Part shown: positions 1 to 7,413 of the stretch, piece after piece
Position numbering within the stretch: the stretch's first letter is position 1
How the letters are laid out: each line of letters opens with the position of its first letter
Source of the DNA: URNF01 sp045634325
GTDB taxonomy: Bacteria; Bacillota; Clostridia; Oscillospirales; Acutalibacteraceae
NCBI GenBank assembly: GCA_045634325.1
Contig: JAZRAA010000053.1
Span: forward strand, 1 to 64,000
DNA length: 64,000 bases
Direction of reading: 5' to 3'
Translations under genes and position numbers: made by a program
Notes under the pieces: generated by a model
What the model saw: only the letters and a program-made list of their open reading frames with translations
The model's database searches: none
Told to the model about the DNA's origin: nothing

Positions 1-1
1 T

Positions 2-613
2 ATGCTTATTGCGTTTGTGATGTGGACGGTAGCAATTCGTTTTATTGATGTGCAAGCAATCGGACCGCAAGAGTCATCTGTTGGATTTGCAACGATTAAC
101 CAGTTCGTTCATAACCTCACTGGTGTGCATATGTCCCTGTACACCATCACAGATTGGCTGGGTCTGGTACCTCTTATGTTTGTAATGGGATTCGGTACTC
201 TCGGACTTATTCAATGGATTAAGAGAAAACACCTCTTGAAAGTTGATTATAGTATCCTTGTTCTTGGCGGATTCTATATCGTTGTGATGGCGGCATTCGT
301 TCTCTTTGAGGTGCTTGTCATAAATTACAGACCCGTGTTGATTAATGGGATTTTGGAAGCATCTTATCCATCATCAACGACAATGCTTGTGATGTGTGTC
401 ATGCCGACTGCAATAATGCAGTTTGATACCCGTATGAAAAAAGATGTTCTCAAACGATGTGTCACTTATACAATTACTGCTTTTATTGTATTTATGGTAA
501 TTGGAAGACTTGTTTCGGGTGTACATTGGTTTACCGATATTATCGGCGGTGCTTTGTTCAGTACAGGGCTTGTGCTTATGCATCGTGCTATTATCGGTTT
601 GCAAGTTAAATAA
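2..613 (+). CDS. PAP2-family membrane phosphatase, possibly 5'-incomplete
   Basis: Integral membrane protein of the type 2 phosphatidic acid phosphatase (PAP2) superfamily, which removes phosphate from lipid phosphates or undecaprenyl pyrophosphate. Visible are several hydrophobic segments, an NYRP piece of the first PAP2 motif near residue 108, YPSSTT at about 122-127 (second motif) and SGVHWFTD around 172-179 (third motif, H175). The second motif normally carries a histidine after PS-S/G; here it is threonine, so activity may be altered. The reading frame begins at base 2 with no visible ribosome site, so the true start may lie before the window. It is followed by a repeat-rich spacer, not by an operon partner. 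Confidence 0.75.
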   Translation: MLIAFVMWTVAIRFIDVQAIGPQESSVGFATINQFVHNLTGVHMSLYTITDWLGLVPLMFVMGFGTLGLIQWIKRKHLLKVDYSILVLGGFYIVVMAAFVLFEVLVINYRPVLINGILEASYPSSTTMLVMCVMPTAIMQFDTRMKKDVLKRCVTYTITAFIVFMVIGRLVSGVHWFTDIIGGALFSTGLVLMHRAIIGLQVK

Positions 614-675
614 ACTCCAATTTATCGAATAGATGATATTTGTTTAGAAAAGGGTTTTAGGTTCTCCTAACAAAT

Positions 676-697
676 GACATTTAGGTGCCTAAATGTC
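676..697. repeat. Perfect 10-bp inverted repeat
   Basis: GACATTTAGG and CCTAAATGTC are separated by only two bases. There is no T-tract after it, so it looks more like a binding site or repeat remnant than a terminator. Confidence 0.6.
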
Positions 698-713
698 CTG
701 CTTGTTATGGTAT

Positions 714-765
714 AGGACAAAATTAAAAGATGCACGAAATTTTCGTGGATCTTTTTTAGTGTCCT
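714..765. repeat. Imperfect hairpin element
   Basis: AGGACA at 714-719 pairs with TGTCCT at 760-765; the inner part has AAAAGAT/ATCTTTT and CACGAAA/TTTCGTG arms. It could act as a weak terminator for the PAP2 gene or be a decayed repeat. Confidence 0.45.
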
Positions 766-802
766 TTAGTGTACAACCCATACGAAGTGTTCTTTTTTTA
801 TA

Positions 803-899
803 CAAGCCGACAGGCTTGGTATATTATCACGACGTAGTCGTGTATATCATCGCCGTAAGGAGTATATCATCATGAGAAGCGTGTATTTCTGTCGGCTTG
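803..899. mobile_element. MITE-like 97-bp element with 11-bp terminal inverted repeats
   Basis: CAAGCCGACAG at 803-813 is repeated in exact inverted orientation at 889-899. The interior contains a further perfect hairpin (CACGAC-gta-GTCGTG, 828-842) and repeated ATATCAT words. It has no coding capacity. Short length, terminal inverted repeats and internal palindromes fit a non-autonomous miniature element or REP-like unit. I see no second full copy in this window. Confidence 0.5.
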
Positions 900-919
900 A
901 TGATATGCAACGCTCCGCA

Positions 920-948
920 TTGATTTGTTTCCGCTTTTGTGCTATAAT
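920..948 (+). promoter_or_regulatory. Sigma-A-type promoter for the YgjV-like gene
   Basis: TTGATT (920-925), a 17-bp spacer and TATAAT (943-948) preceded by TGC, an extended -10. The predicted transcript start near 955 argues against the GTG at 956 as start codon and favours the ATG at 989. Confidence 0.8.
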
Positions 949-988
949 TTACTAAGTGAAAAATATTAAAGAGATGAGGCGAAGGGGA

Positions 989-1537
989 ATGAACGCATTA
1001 GCGTACATTATGAGTACAATAGCACTTGCATTATATTGCGGTAGTTATTTTTTTGATAATAAAAAGAAATATCTTATTTTACAGTTGAACGGCAATTTAT
1101 TTCTGTCATTATCTTATTTGTTTATGGGAGCTTATTTTACTATGGTTTCGGTTGCCATAGGAATTGCGAGAGGATTGATTTGCTACACGTACGAAAAAAA
1201 CAACAAAAAGGTTCCGCTATATATAATTATTGGTTTGTGCTTTTTAACTGTTTCGAGTTATATTATAGTAAACTATGTTATTTTATCCGGAACATCATCA
1301 AAATGGGACTTTTTGTATATGTTTGCTTCTTGTATGTATGCGATAACATTTGCCATACGAAATATTAAGTTAATGCGATATTTGGTATTGATTCCTCATT
1401 TAAGTGCGGTTTTATACAATTTACTTGCAGGGGCTCCTGTTTCCTCGGCCATTTCTTATGGAATTGAATTTATGATTACGGTTGTTGCTATTATTAAATT
1501 TAAAATACACACAAGTGAAATTAAATCAACTCAATAA
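989..1537 (+). CDS. YgjV-like small multi-pass membrane protein
   Basis: A protein of about 182 residues dominated by hydrophobic segments (roughly six possible membrane spans), resembling the uncharacterised YgjV inner-membrane family of similar length. No catalytic motif is visible and the function is unknown. ATG at 989 is chosen because the purine-rich GAGGCGAAGGGG lies just upstream and because upstream in-frame starts sit at or right after the promoter. It stands alone between repeat elements and is followed by a strong terminator. Family assignment rests on overall length and hydrophobic pattern and is moderate. Confidence 0.65.
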   Translation: MNALAYIMSTIALALYCGSYFFDNKKKYLILQLNGNLFLSLSYLFMGAYFTMVSVAIGIARGLICYTYEKNNKKVPLYIIIGLCFLTVSSYIIVNYVILSGTSSKWDFLYMFASCMYAITFAIRNIKLMRYLVLIPHLSAVLYNLLAGAPVSSAISYGIEFMITVVAIIKFKIHTSEIKSTQ

Positions 1538-1593
1538 ATTAAAAGTGTATAGAAAATCAGGTTATAAGACCGGTTCCATTTTGAGTGTCGGTC

Positions 1594-1635
1594 CCAAAAC
1601 AAAAAGCACTTCTTCGGAAGTGCTTTTTGTTTTGG
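1594..1635. terminator. Bidirectional terminator
   Basis: A perfect 19-bp stem (1594-1612 with 1617-1635) with a TTCG tetraloop, and A-rich and T-rich flanks built into the stem. Confidence 0.85.
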
Positions 1636-1790
1636 AAATGAAGCACACCTTACGGTGTATGAAAAATGAAGTGCCTATGGCTATGAAGCATGCCTACGGC
1701 ACATTGAGAAATGAAAAGTGCGCTTCGTTTCATATTTTGCGAAGCAAAATGCTTCATACGAGCGATAGCGAGTGCTTTACTTTCCCTTGC
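1636..1790. repeat. Mosaic of short palindromes (REP-like)
   Basis: A run of small hairpins spaced by ATGAAG-like words: ACACCttacGGTGT, GTGCCtatGGC, TGCCtacGGCA, GAAGCAaaaTGCTTC and CGATAGCG. There is no credible coding. It resembles clustered intergenic palindromic repeats of clostridial genomes and sits at the edge of the SOD-duplication islet. Confidence 0.5.
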
Positions 1791-1797
1791 GTCTTTA

Positions 1798-2166
1798 TCA
1801 CGCTTGTGAGCTACCTCTCGTTATCACCCCGCAGGCGATTTTGGTGCCTGCGTTGCCGGAGGGTTGGGTGTGGAAATCATCTGCCATATCGTGAATAATC
1901 ACGGTGCGGCCGATAATGTCTGTCACTGTGAATCGGTCGGTCAGCACTTGCAGATAGGCCCTCTTGCCGCACCGCATCAGCGGCGGCAAGTCGCCTGCGT
2001 GTTGGGGGTGGGGCTTGTTTTGCGGATTGAAATGGTTGCTGCTCTCCGAGAACCCTTCTCCGCCGCAGGCGTTGCCCTCGTGAATATGAAACCCATAAAA
2101 CCCGCTTTTGTTTTCCGGTAGTGAAGAAATATCGGCTATCACCAATACACAGTTTCGTCTGGAAAA
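1798..2166 (-). pseudogene. Truncated Cu-Zn superoxide dismutase copy
   Basis: The reading frame matches the intact Cu-Zn SOD gene at 4622-5065 nearly end to end from the equivalent of residue 31, including GFHIHEG, SHFNP-type and HAGDLPPL metal-site segments and IIHDMADDFH. The first about 30 residues are missing and an in-frame TAA (2167-2169 region) lies directly upstream of the homology. Only weak internal GTG/TTG codons could start it, and none has a ribosome site. It keeps all copper/zinc ligand histidines but lacks the N-terminal beta strands. Read as a decayed duplicate left of the AT-rich islet. Confidence 0.8.
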
Positions 2167-2244
2167 TTAAACCTTAACGCAGGATGTTTTCGTGTAATGT
2201 TGTTTTTGTTTTATATATCATTACTAAATACCATTACAGCTTTA

Positions 2245-2280
2245 TGGAAATTTATCAAGTCTCAATTGACAAATTTTCCA
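2245..2280. promoter_or_regulatory. Imperfect inverted repeat over the -35 of the secreted-protein gene
   Basis: TGGAAATTTATCAA is mirrored by TTGACAAATTTTCCA, with the right arm covering the -35 hexamer. Possible operator; no cognate regulator is identified. Confidence 0.35.
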
Positions 2281-2294
2281 TTTTTTGGTATTAT
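2266..2294 (+). promoter_or_regulatory. Promoter for the secreted protein
   Basis: TTGACA (2266-2271), 17-bp spacer, TATTAT (2289-2294). It leaves an untranslated leader of about 140 bases before the ATG at 2444, in which only a short AAGTC/GACTT hairpin is seen. Confidence 0.75.
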
Positions 2295-2443
2295 GAAAGT
2301 GTAGAAAGTCTACGGACTTGTGTATGTTACTTATATCCGTCTATGTGCTGTTAATTTGTTGCGGATTGAAAGACAGGTGATTCCAATGGTGAATTAAGAT
2401 GATATGGTACGTATGTTTTATGTTTTGTTTTTAGGAGGTTCTT

Positions 2444-3574
2444 ATGAAAAAATTAAGATTAATCACCTTGTTGGTGCTGGCTGCGTTTAGCTTAAGTGTT
2501 TTATCGCCCGTAACTGTGTATGCGCATGTTGTAGGAGAAGATGAAATAGTGAGTTATCTTCAATCTGCAGGTTTTACTGATGATGAAATTGGTAATATGT
2601 GTTCTTCTGAAAAACTTCAGTATTATACGTCTAAAAGTTATGTTCAAGAAAGAAATATAACACATGGTATATATACGGATAACTATTTTATTGATTTTAG
2701 TATAGAAGATGATGGTACGGTCGTCATAGATGAAGAAAATCGAAAAGAATTAAAATCTTTTTTAAGTGATTCTACGGAGCTAGCAAAGGTTTTACATGAC
2801 AAAGAGCAGAGTGCGGCTATAAAACAGGCTGAAAAAGATAAGCTTATTAGTTATTGCCGTGCAGAAGAGGCAATGCTAAGTGCTGAAACTGTTCCGCAAG
2901 TGAAGTTAGAAGCTTCAGTTAAAGCGCAAGAAGAACTTAAGAGAAGCTATCTTGATATGTACACAGCTGAGGTTGATGCTATACAAAGTTTGAATCTTGA
3001 AGCTGCAGCTGTAGCCGCAAGCAATATAACTCAATCAATTGTAGTTACACATAAGAGTTATAATACAAGTACAAAATATCTAGTTAAAAATATAAGTTAT
3101 ATATTTGATTGGAATTATGATCCTTTTTGGACTCTGACCGATCAATTCGCAATTGCTTGGTCAAAGGAGTTTAATTATCCTTCTTCTGGTGGTTATAGTT
3201 TCAAATATGACGCATATGGTGTGGCAAATCCTAGCGGTGAGAGAGCGTATTATACGACAAGGTCATTTACTGCGAGCGATGTATATTATAAAACTCCTAG
3301 TGCTGGTGTTGGACATAAATATGATATTATAGGAAGTTTCTTTTCTAGTTTTGATTATTCTGTTTATAGACACTATGTTTCTTTGAATTTTGATATTACA
3401 AGGTATTGGTCTGGGTCTCAAAATGAAGAAGCAAATTACGTTGCGAAGTATTATCATAAAATAGCAGGCGTTGAAGGATCGCTTTCTCTTTCTGCAACTC
3501 CTTCGATTTCAATATCTTGGGCATCATCATATGATGAACTTCAAAATAAAGGTGGGAAATTTTCCTTTTTGTAA
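2444..3574 (+). CDS. Secreted protein of unknown function
   Basis: A 376-residue protein that I do not recognise. It begins with a clear Sec signal peptide: MKKLR, a hydrophobic core and a likely cleavage after VYA near residue 27. Residues about 95-190 are rich in A, E, K and Q and look helical or coiled. The C-terminal half (about 200-376) is rich in Tyr, Ser and Phe and looks like beta structure. A canonical TTAGGAGG site precedes the ATG. Base composition is clearly more AT-rich than the neighbouring housekeeping genes. It lies with the next gene between two SOD copies, which suggests acquisition by transfer. There is no catalytic motif; adhesin, toxin-like or cell-surface roles would all be guesses. 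Confidence 0.7.
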   Translation: MKKLRLITLLVLAAFSLSVLSPVTVYAHVVGEDEIVSYLQSAGFTDDEIGNMCSSEKLQYYTSKSYVQERNITHGIYTDNYFIDFSIEDDGTVVIDEENRKELKSFLSDSTELAKVLHDKEQSAAIKQAEKDKLISYCRAEEAMLSAETVPQVKLEASVKAQEELKRSYLDMYTAEVDAIQSLNLEAAAVAASNITQSIVVTHKSYNTSTKYLVKNISYIFDWNYDPFWTLTDQFAIAWSKEFNYPSSGGYSFKYDAYGVANPSGERAYYTTRSFTASDVYYKTPSAGVGHKYDIIGSFFSSFDYSVYRHYVSLNFDITRYWSGSQNEEANYVAKYYHKIAGVEGSLSLSATPSISISWASSYDELQNKGGKFSFL

Positions 3575-3597
3575 GGGATGAAAAATATTGGGAGTTT

Positions 3598-3606
3598 TGT
3601 TATAAT
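3598..3606 (+). promoter_or_regulatory. Extended -10 promoter candidate
   Basis: TGT followed by TATAAT (3601-3606) with no good -35, 29 bases before the next ATG. Confidence 0.4.
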
Positions 3607-3634
3607 GTGTGTTCGATAAGATTTTGATATTTTT

Positions 3635-4522
3635 ATGAAAAACATTTATGAAACATGTGAATGTAAACAAAAGATAGACAAAAAATATAATATTGTTATT
3701 TTTGCTATGGTGGCGGTCTTTTTATTGTGGGTGGCTTATTTTGCTTACAATTCATACAGTAAAAAGTGTTCTAATGTTGAATCTATAACACATATGATGG
3801 TTACGGGTTCAAATATAACGAAAGATAATATTACACATGAGTTTGTTTCGGCGGTGATTTGTGGGGATTATCTTTATGTTACAGTGTTTCTGCATGAAGA
3901 AAATCAGCCGGTAAACTTTTCTTCAGTCTCTACAATTGGAGATATGCAATATTCTATTTATGATGAAGATAATGGTTTGTTGGAATTAAGTTCTTTTTAT
4001 GGAAATGTTGTTCATTTGCAGGCGAAATTAGCAAAGAAATCTCGAAACCATACAGAGAGTTTTTATATTTATTCGTATGATAAGGAAATGGTTCGATTGG
4101 AGCTTGTTGACTTTTCAACGATTCAATCAATCCTTATGCCTTTGGAAGATGTACAGAGAAATGCGACGGTTAAGGTGGTTCCTAAGTATTCAAATGGTCG
4201 GTTGAGAATATTTGTATGGTTATCAGATGCCCCTTTTTATTGTTTTAATTTAGACGATATGTATCTAGCCACTAAGAATGGGCAATGGTTTGGATATAGT
4301 GAATCAAGTGTTTATTTGGTAGATGATTCAAATAAAATACATCGTTACACAACTGATAGTGAAGAATCTCGTCTATACTTGGGTTATCATTGCTACTTTT
4401 TCGATTCTGTGGAGAAGGGTAATAAATACACGCTGACAATCCCATCTATCTCTTATACTAAAAACGATAGTAAAGAGATAGTAACCATAGAAGGTCCTTT
4501 TACGTTTCAAATTAATGTGTAA
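3635..4522 (+). CDS. Membrane-anchored protein of unknown function
   Basis: A 295-residue protein with a short N-terminal cytoplasmic part (about 20 residues), one strong membrane span at about 21-42 and a long extracytoplasmic domain that looks beta-rich. No family is recognised. Several Cys (ECK near the N-terminus, KKC after the span) are present, but there is no lipobox. The ribosome site before the ATG is poor. Like the preceding secreted protein it is AT-rich and sits inside the SOD-flanked islet, so the two may form a functional pair. A strong terminator follows at 4575. The start codon is uncertain; nothing indicates an enzyme. Confidence 0.6.
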   Translation: MKNIYETCECKQKIDKKYNIVIFAMVAVFLLWVAYFAYNSYSKKCSNVESITHMMVTGSNITKDNITHEFVSAVICGDYLYVTVFLHEENQPVNFSSVSTIGDMQYSIYDEDNGLLELSSFYGNVVHLQAKLAKKSRNHTESFYIYSYDKEMVRLELVDFSTIQSILMPLEDVQRNATVKVVPKYSNGRLRIFVWLSDAPFYCFNLDDMYLATKNGQWFGYSESSVYLVDDSNKIHRYTTDSEESRLYLGYHCYFFDSVEKGNKYTLTIPSISYTKNDSKEIVTIEGPFTFQINV

Positions 4523-4574
4523 AGTCTTGCTTTTATTATAATAAATATATATCCTATAAATTGGAATAATATTC

Positions 4575-4605
4575 AAAAACCTCGTTCTTATAGAACGAGG
4601 TTTTT
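4575..4605. terminator. Bidirectional terminator closing the islet
   Basis: A perfect 13-bp stem AAAAACCTCGTTC/GAACGAGGTTTTT with a 5-base loop, usable for the plus-strand islet genes and the minus-strand SOD gene. Confidence 0.85.
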
Positions 4606-4621
4606 GTTATAGGTAAGCCGT

Positions 4622-5065
4622 TTATCCTCTTTTGATAACCCCGCAGGCGATTTTGGTGCCTGCGTTGCCGGAGGGTTGGGTATGAAAATCGTCTGCCATA
4701 TCGTGAATAATCACGGTGCGGCCGATGATATCTGCGACTCTGAATCGGTCGGTCAGCACCTGCATATATGCGCTTTTTCCGCACAACATGAGTGGTGGTA
4801 GGTCGCCCGCGTGTTGAGGGTGCGGTTTATTTTGTGGGTTAAAATGGCTGCCACTTTCTGAAAATCCCTCTCCGCCGCAGGATTTACCGTCGTGAATATG
4901 AAATCCGTAAAACCCGCTTTGATTTTCGGGTATCCCATGTATATCGGCAACCACTAAAACGCAGTTTTGCCTTTGCATAAACGTTACGTGACCCGCTATT
5001 GTGGGGTTTTGAGCAGAGCCTTGTACCAATGCTGTTGCTGTCATATCCGTTTTATCCATGTACAC
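4622..5065 (-). CDS. sodC: Cu-Zn superoxide dismutase family protein
   Basis: Converts superoxide to hydrogen peroxide and oxygen. The 147-residue protein keeps the metal ligands: H56 and H58 (FHIHDG), H74 (bridging), H82, H85, D88 (HAGDLP) and H121 (IIHD). The disulfide pair C63/C141 is also present. The active-site arginine normally found before the second Cys is lysine (K138, TKIACG). No signal peptide is visible, unlike most bacterial SodC enzymes, so a cytoplasmic location or non-classical role is possible. The start is either GTG at 5065 or ATG at 5059; both follow GAGAGGTG at 5071-5078. A truncated second copy lies at 1798-2166. Confidence 0.8.
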   Translation of the reverse strand: MYMDKTDMTATALVQGSAQNPTIAGHVTFMQRQNCVLVVADIHGIPENQSGFYGFHIHDGKSCGGEGFSESGSHFNPQNKPHPQHAGDLPPLMLCGKSAYMQVLTDRFRVADIIGRTVIIHDMADDFHTQPSGNAGTKIACGVIKRG

Positions 5066-5158
5066 AAAATCACCTCTCGCATACTATATGTTTTATTTAT
5101 GACTTTTGTGATGGTTTTTTTATACGTCTAATAAAACAAATATTTTATTTAAAAACGA

Positions 5159-5187
5159 TTGAATATGTGAACGGGATATGGTATATT
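5159..5187 (+). promoter_or_regulatory. Promoter for the membrane pyrophosphatase
   Basis: TTGAAT (5159-5164), 17-bp spacer, TATATT (5182-5187). It implies a very short leader with AAGGAGG at 5194-5200 almost at the RNA 5' end. Confidence 0.65.
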
Positions 5188-5208
5188 AATGGCAAGGAGG
5201 CGTTTAAA

Positions 5209-7290
5209 ATGTTAGATTTTATACCTTTTTTTGTGCTTGTGTGTGCTCTGTGTGCATTGGTTTTTGCTGTTGTTAAATTTTACAGCGTGAAGAAAATGCC
5301 TGAAGGCACCGAAAAAATGGCCGCTATTTCTGCGAAAATCCGCAAAGGCGCTATGGCGTATTTGAAACGTCAATATAAAACGGTGGGAATCTTCTTTGTC
5401 GTGATGGTTGCGCTGCTCGTTGCGATTGCGGCACTGGGCTATTTACCGTTTTTTGTGCCGGTGGCATTTTTGAGCGGTGGTTTATTCTCCGGCCTTTCGG
5501 GATTTGTAGGTATGAAAATTGCTACATATGCCAATTCTCGTACAGCAAATGGTGCGCAAGAGGGGCTTAACAGAGGTTTAAAAATCGCTTTTTCATCCGG
5601 CGTTGTTATGGGTATGACAGTGGTCGGATTGGGCCTTCTGGATATCAGTTTGTGGTTTATATTACTGAAATATGTGTTCCAATTACCCGTTGAACAAATC
5701 ACTTCTGCCATGCTTTCGTTTGGCATGGGCGCCAGCTCCATGGCGTTGTTTGCGCGTGTCGGCGGTGGTATTTTCACCAAGGCAGCTGACGTGGGCGCTG
5801 ACCTTGTGGGTAAAGTGGAAGCGGGTATTCCTGAAGACGACCCGCGCAATCCTGCTTGTATTGCGGACAATGTCGGCGATAACGTCGGCGACGTCGCCGG
5901 TATGGGCGCGGATTTGTATGAATCCTATGTGGGCTCTATCATTTCCAGCGCCGCGCTGGCTACAGCGGCAGGAATGGGAATGAAAGGCGTGTTATTGCCC
6001 ATGCTCATTTCCGCAACAGGTATTTTAGCTTCTATCATTTCCACTTTCTTTGTATCTACCAAAGAGGGCGCAACTCAGAAAATGTTGCTCGGCTCTTTGC
6101 GTAAAGGTACCTATTCCGCGGCGGCTATCAACACAGTGCTGGTTCTGGCGATGGTATGGTGGTTGTTCCCGTCAAACTACGGTTTGTTTGCTGCTGTTAT
6201 CGCAGGTTTGCTCGCCGGTGTTTTGATTGGTTTCTTTACGGAGTATTATACTTCCGATTCGTATAAACCGACGCAAGAATTGTCCGGTTCGTCTGAAACC
6301 GGCAGCGCAACGGTGATTATTGACGGTATGGCACTCGGCATGCGTTCCACGGCTATTCCTGTTGTCATTGTCGGCATTTGTATCATTGCCAGTTATTTCT
6401 TCGGTGGCGGTTTGGAATCTTTCTCCGCCGGTTTGTATGGTGTCGGTTTGTCTGCTGTCGGTATGTTATCTACGCTGGCAATCACGTTAGCAACCGATGC
6501 GTATGGTCCGGTTGCGGATAACGCAGGTGGCATTGCGGAAATGTCCGGTTTGCCCAAACAAGTGAGAGAGCGCACCGATGCTTTGGATTCCTTGGGCAAT
6601 ACGACTGCCGCTACCGGCAAAGGCTTTGCTATCGGTTCTGCAGCACTGACAGCGCTTGCTTTGATTGTGTCCTATACTGATAAAATCACCGAAATCAAAC
6701 CCGGTATTCTTGATTTGAGTGTGACCAATCCCGCTGTGCTGATTGGATTGTTTATCGGTGCGATGTTGCCGTTCTTGTTCTCTGCCATGACCATGCAGGC
6801 GGTCGGCCGTGCCGCACGCCAAGTGGTGATTGAAGTGAGAAGACAGTTTCATGAAATCACCGGATTGTTGGACGGCAAAGCGGAAGCGGATTACGAAAGA
6901 TGCGTTGACATTTGCACCAAATCTTCTTTGAAAGAAATGATAGCACCCGCTTCTTTGGGCATCTTGGCACCGATTTTGGTGGGTATCGTGCTTGGCTGTA
7001 ACGGCGTTGTGGGCATGCTCACCGGCGCGTTAGTCAGCGGCTTTGTGTTGGCGGTTATGATGTCTAACGCGGGCGGTGCTTGGGATAACGCCAAGAAATA
7101 TATCGAGGCGGGCAACCACGGCGGAAAAGGTTCCAAAGGACATAAAGCGGCGGTTGTCGGCGATACGGTAGGCGATCCCTTCAAAGACACTTCGGGTCCT
7201 TCGGTCAATATTCTCATTAAGCTGTTGACCACGGTGTCCATCGTGTTTGCCGCGTTGGTTGCTAACTATGGTGGCTTGGGCATCTTCTAA
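5209..7290 (+). CDS. hppA: K+-dependent membrane-bound pyrophosphatase (Na+ or H+ pump)
   Basis: Couples pyrophosphate hydrolysis to ion export across the cytoplasmic membrane. The 693-residue, multi-span protein carries the family signature DVGADLVGKVE and the aspartate-rich DNVGDNVGDVAGMGADLYE. The segment GNTTAATGKGFAIGS has alanine where the K+-independent class has lysine, placing it in the K+-dependent class, which includes the Na+-pumping enzymes. The start is ATG at 5209 after AAGGAGG; a longer open frame upstream has no ribosome site and overlaps the SOD gene. Monocistronic, ended by a terminator at 7342. The actual ion cannot be fixed from sequence alone, but the Na+-type ATP synthase c-subunit in this window makes Na+ attractive. 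Confidence 0.95.
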   Translation: MLDFIPFFVLVCALCALVFAVVKFYSVKKMPEGTEKMAAISAKIRKGAMAYLKRQYKTVGIFFVVMVALLVAIAALGYLPFFVPVAFLSGGLFSGLSGFVGMKIATYANSRTANGAQEGLNRGLKIAFSSGVVMGMTVVGLGLLDISLWFILLKYVFQLPVEQITSAMLSFGMGASSMALFARVGGGIFTKAADVGADLVGKVEAGIPEDDPRNPACIADNVGDNVGDVAGMGADLYESYVGSIISSAALATAAGMGMKGVLLPMLISATGILASIISTFFVSTKEGATQKMLLGSLRKGTYSAAAINTVLVLAMVWWLFPSNYGLFAAVIAGLLAGVLIGFFTEYYTSDSYKPTQELSGSSETGSATVIIDGMALGMRSTAIPVVIVGICIIASYFFGGGLESFSAGLYGVGLSAVGMLSTLAITLATDAYGPVADNAGGIAEMSGLPKQVRERTDALDSLGNTTAATGKGFAIGSAALTALALIVSYTDKITEIKPGILDLSVTNPAVLIGLFIGAMLPFLFSAMTMQAVGRAARQVVIEVRRQFHEITGLLDGKAEADYERCVDICTKSSLKEMIAPASLGILAPILVGIVLGCNGVVGMLTGALVSGFVLAVMMSNAGGAWDNAKKYIEAGNHGGKGSKGHKAAVVGDTVGDPFKDTSGPSVNILIKLLTTVSIVFAALVANYGGLGIF

Positions 7291-7341
7291 ATAAAATAAA
7301 AAACTATTGCACCGTATGGGGCGTATCCTAAAGGATAGTAA

Positions 7342-7378
7342 AAAGCTGTGTAGAAAATTTCTACACAGCTTTTATTTT
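7342..7378. terminator. Terminator after hppA
   Basis: A long stem AAAGCTGTGTAGAAA/TTTCTACACAGCTTT followed by T-rich sequence; also usable from the opposite strand. Confidence 0.8.
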
Positions 7379-7413
7379 TGTTGTATAGCACATTTTTCAC
7401 TCGCTAGGAGAAT

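Larger units (their letters stand above)
614..988. other. Gene-free spacer with palindromic repeats and a promoter
   Basis: No convincing gene is present. The stretch holds a perfect 10-bp inverted repeat at 676-697, an imperfect long hairpin at 714-765, a 97-bp MITE-like element at 803-899 and a strong promoter at 920-948 that serves the next gene. Confidence 0.7.

Noticed and set aside
693..875. 60-codon open frame in the repeat region
   Set aside because: It spans the hairpins and the MITE-like element, has no ribosome site and no protein-like composition.
1482..1898. 138-codon open frame over the palindrome cluster
   Set aside because: It translates a terminator and REP-like repeats and ends inside the SOD remnant; there is no start signal.
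4999..5208. Longer reading frame in front of hppA
   Set aside because: It runs antisense through the SOD gene and across the hppA promoter and has no ribosome site; ATG 5209 has an ideal one.
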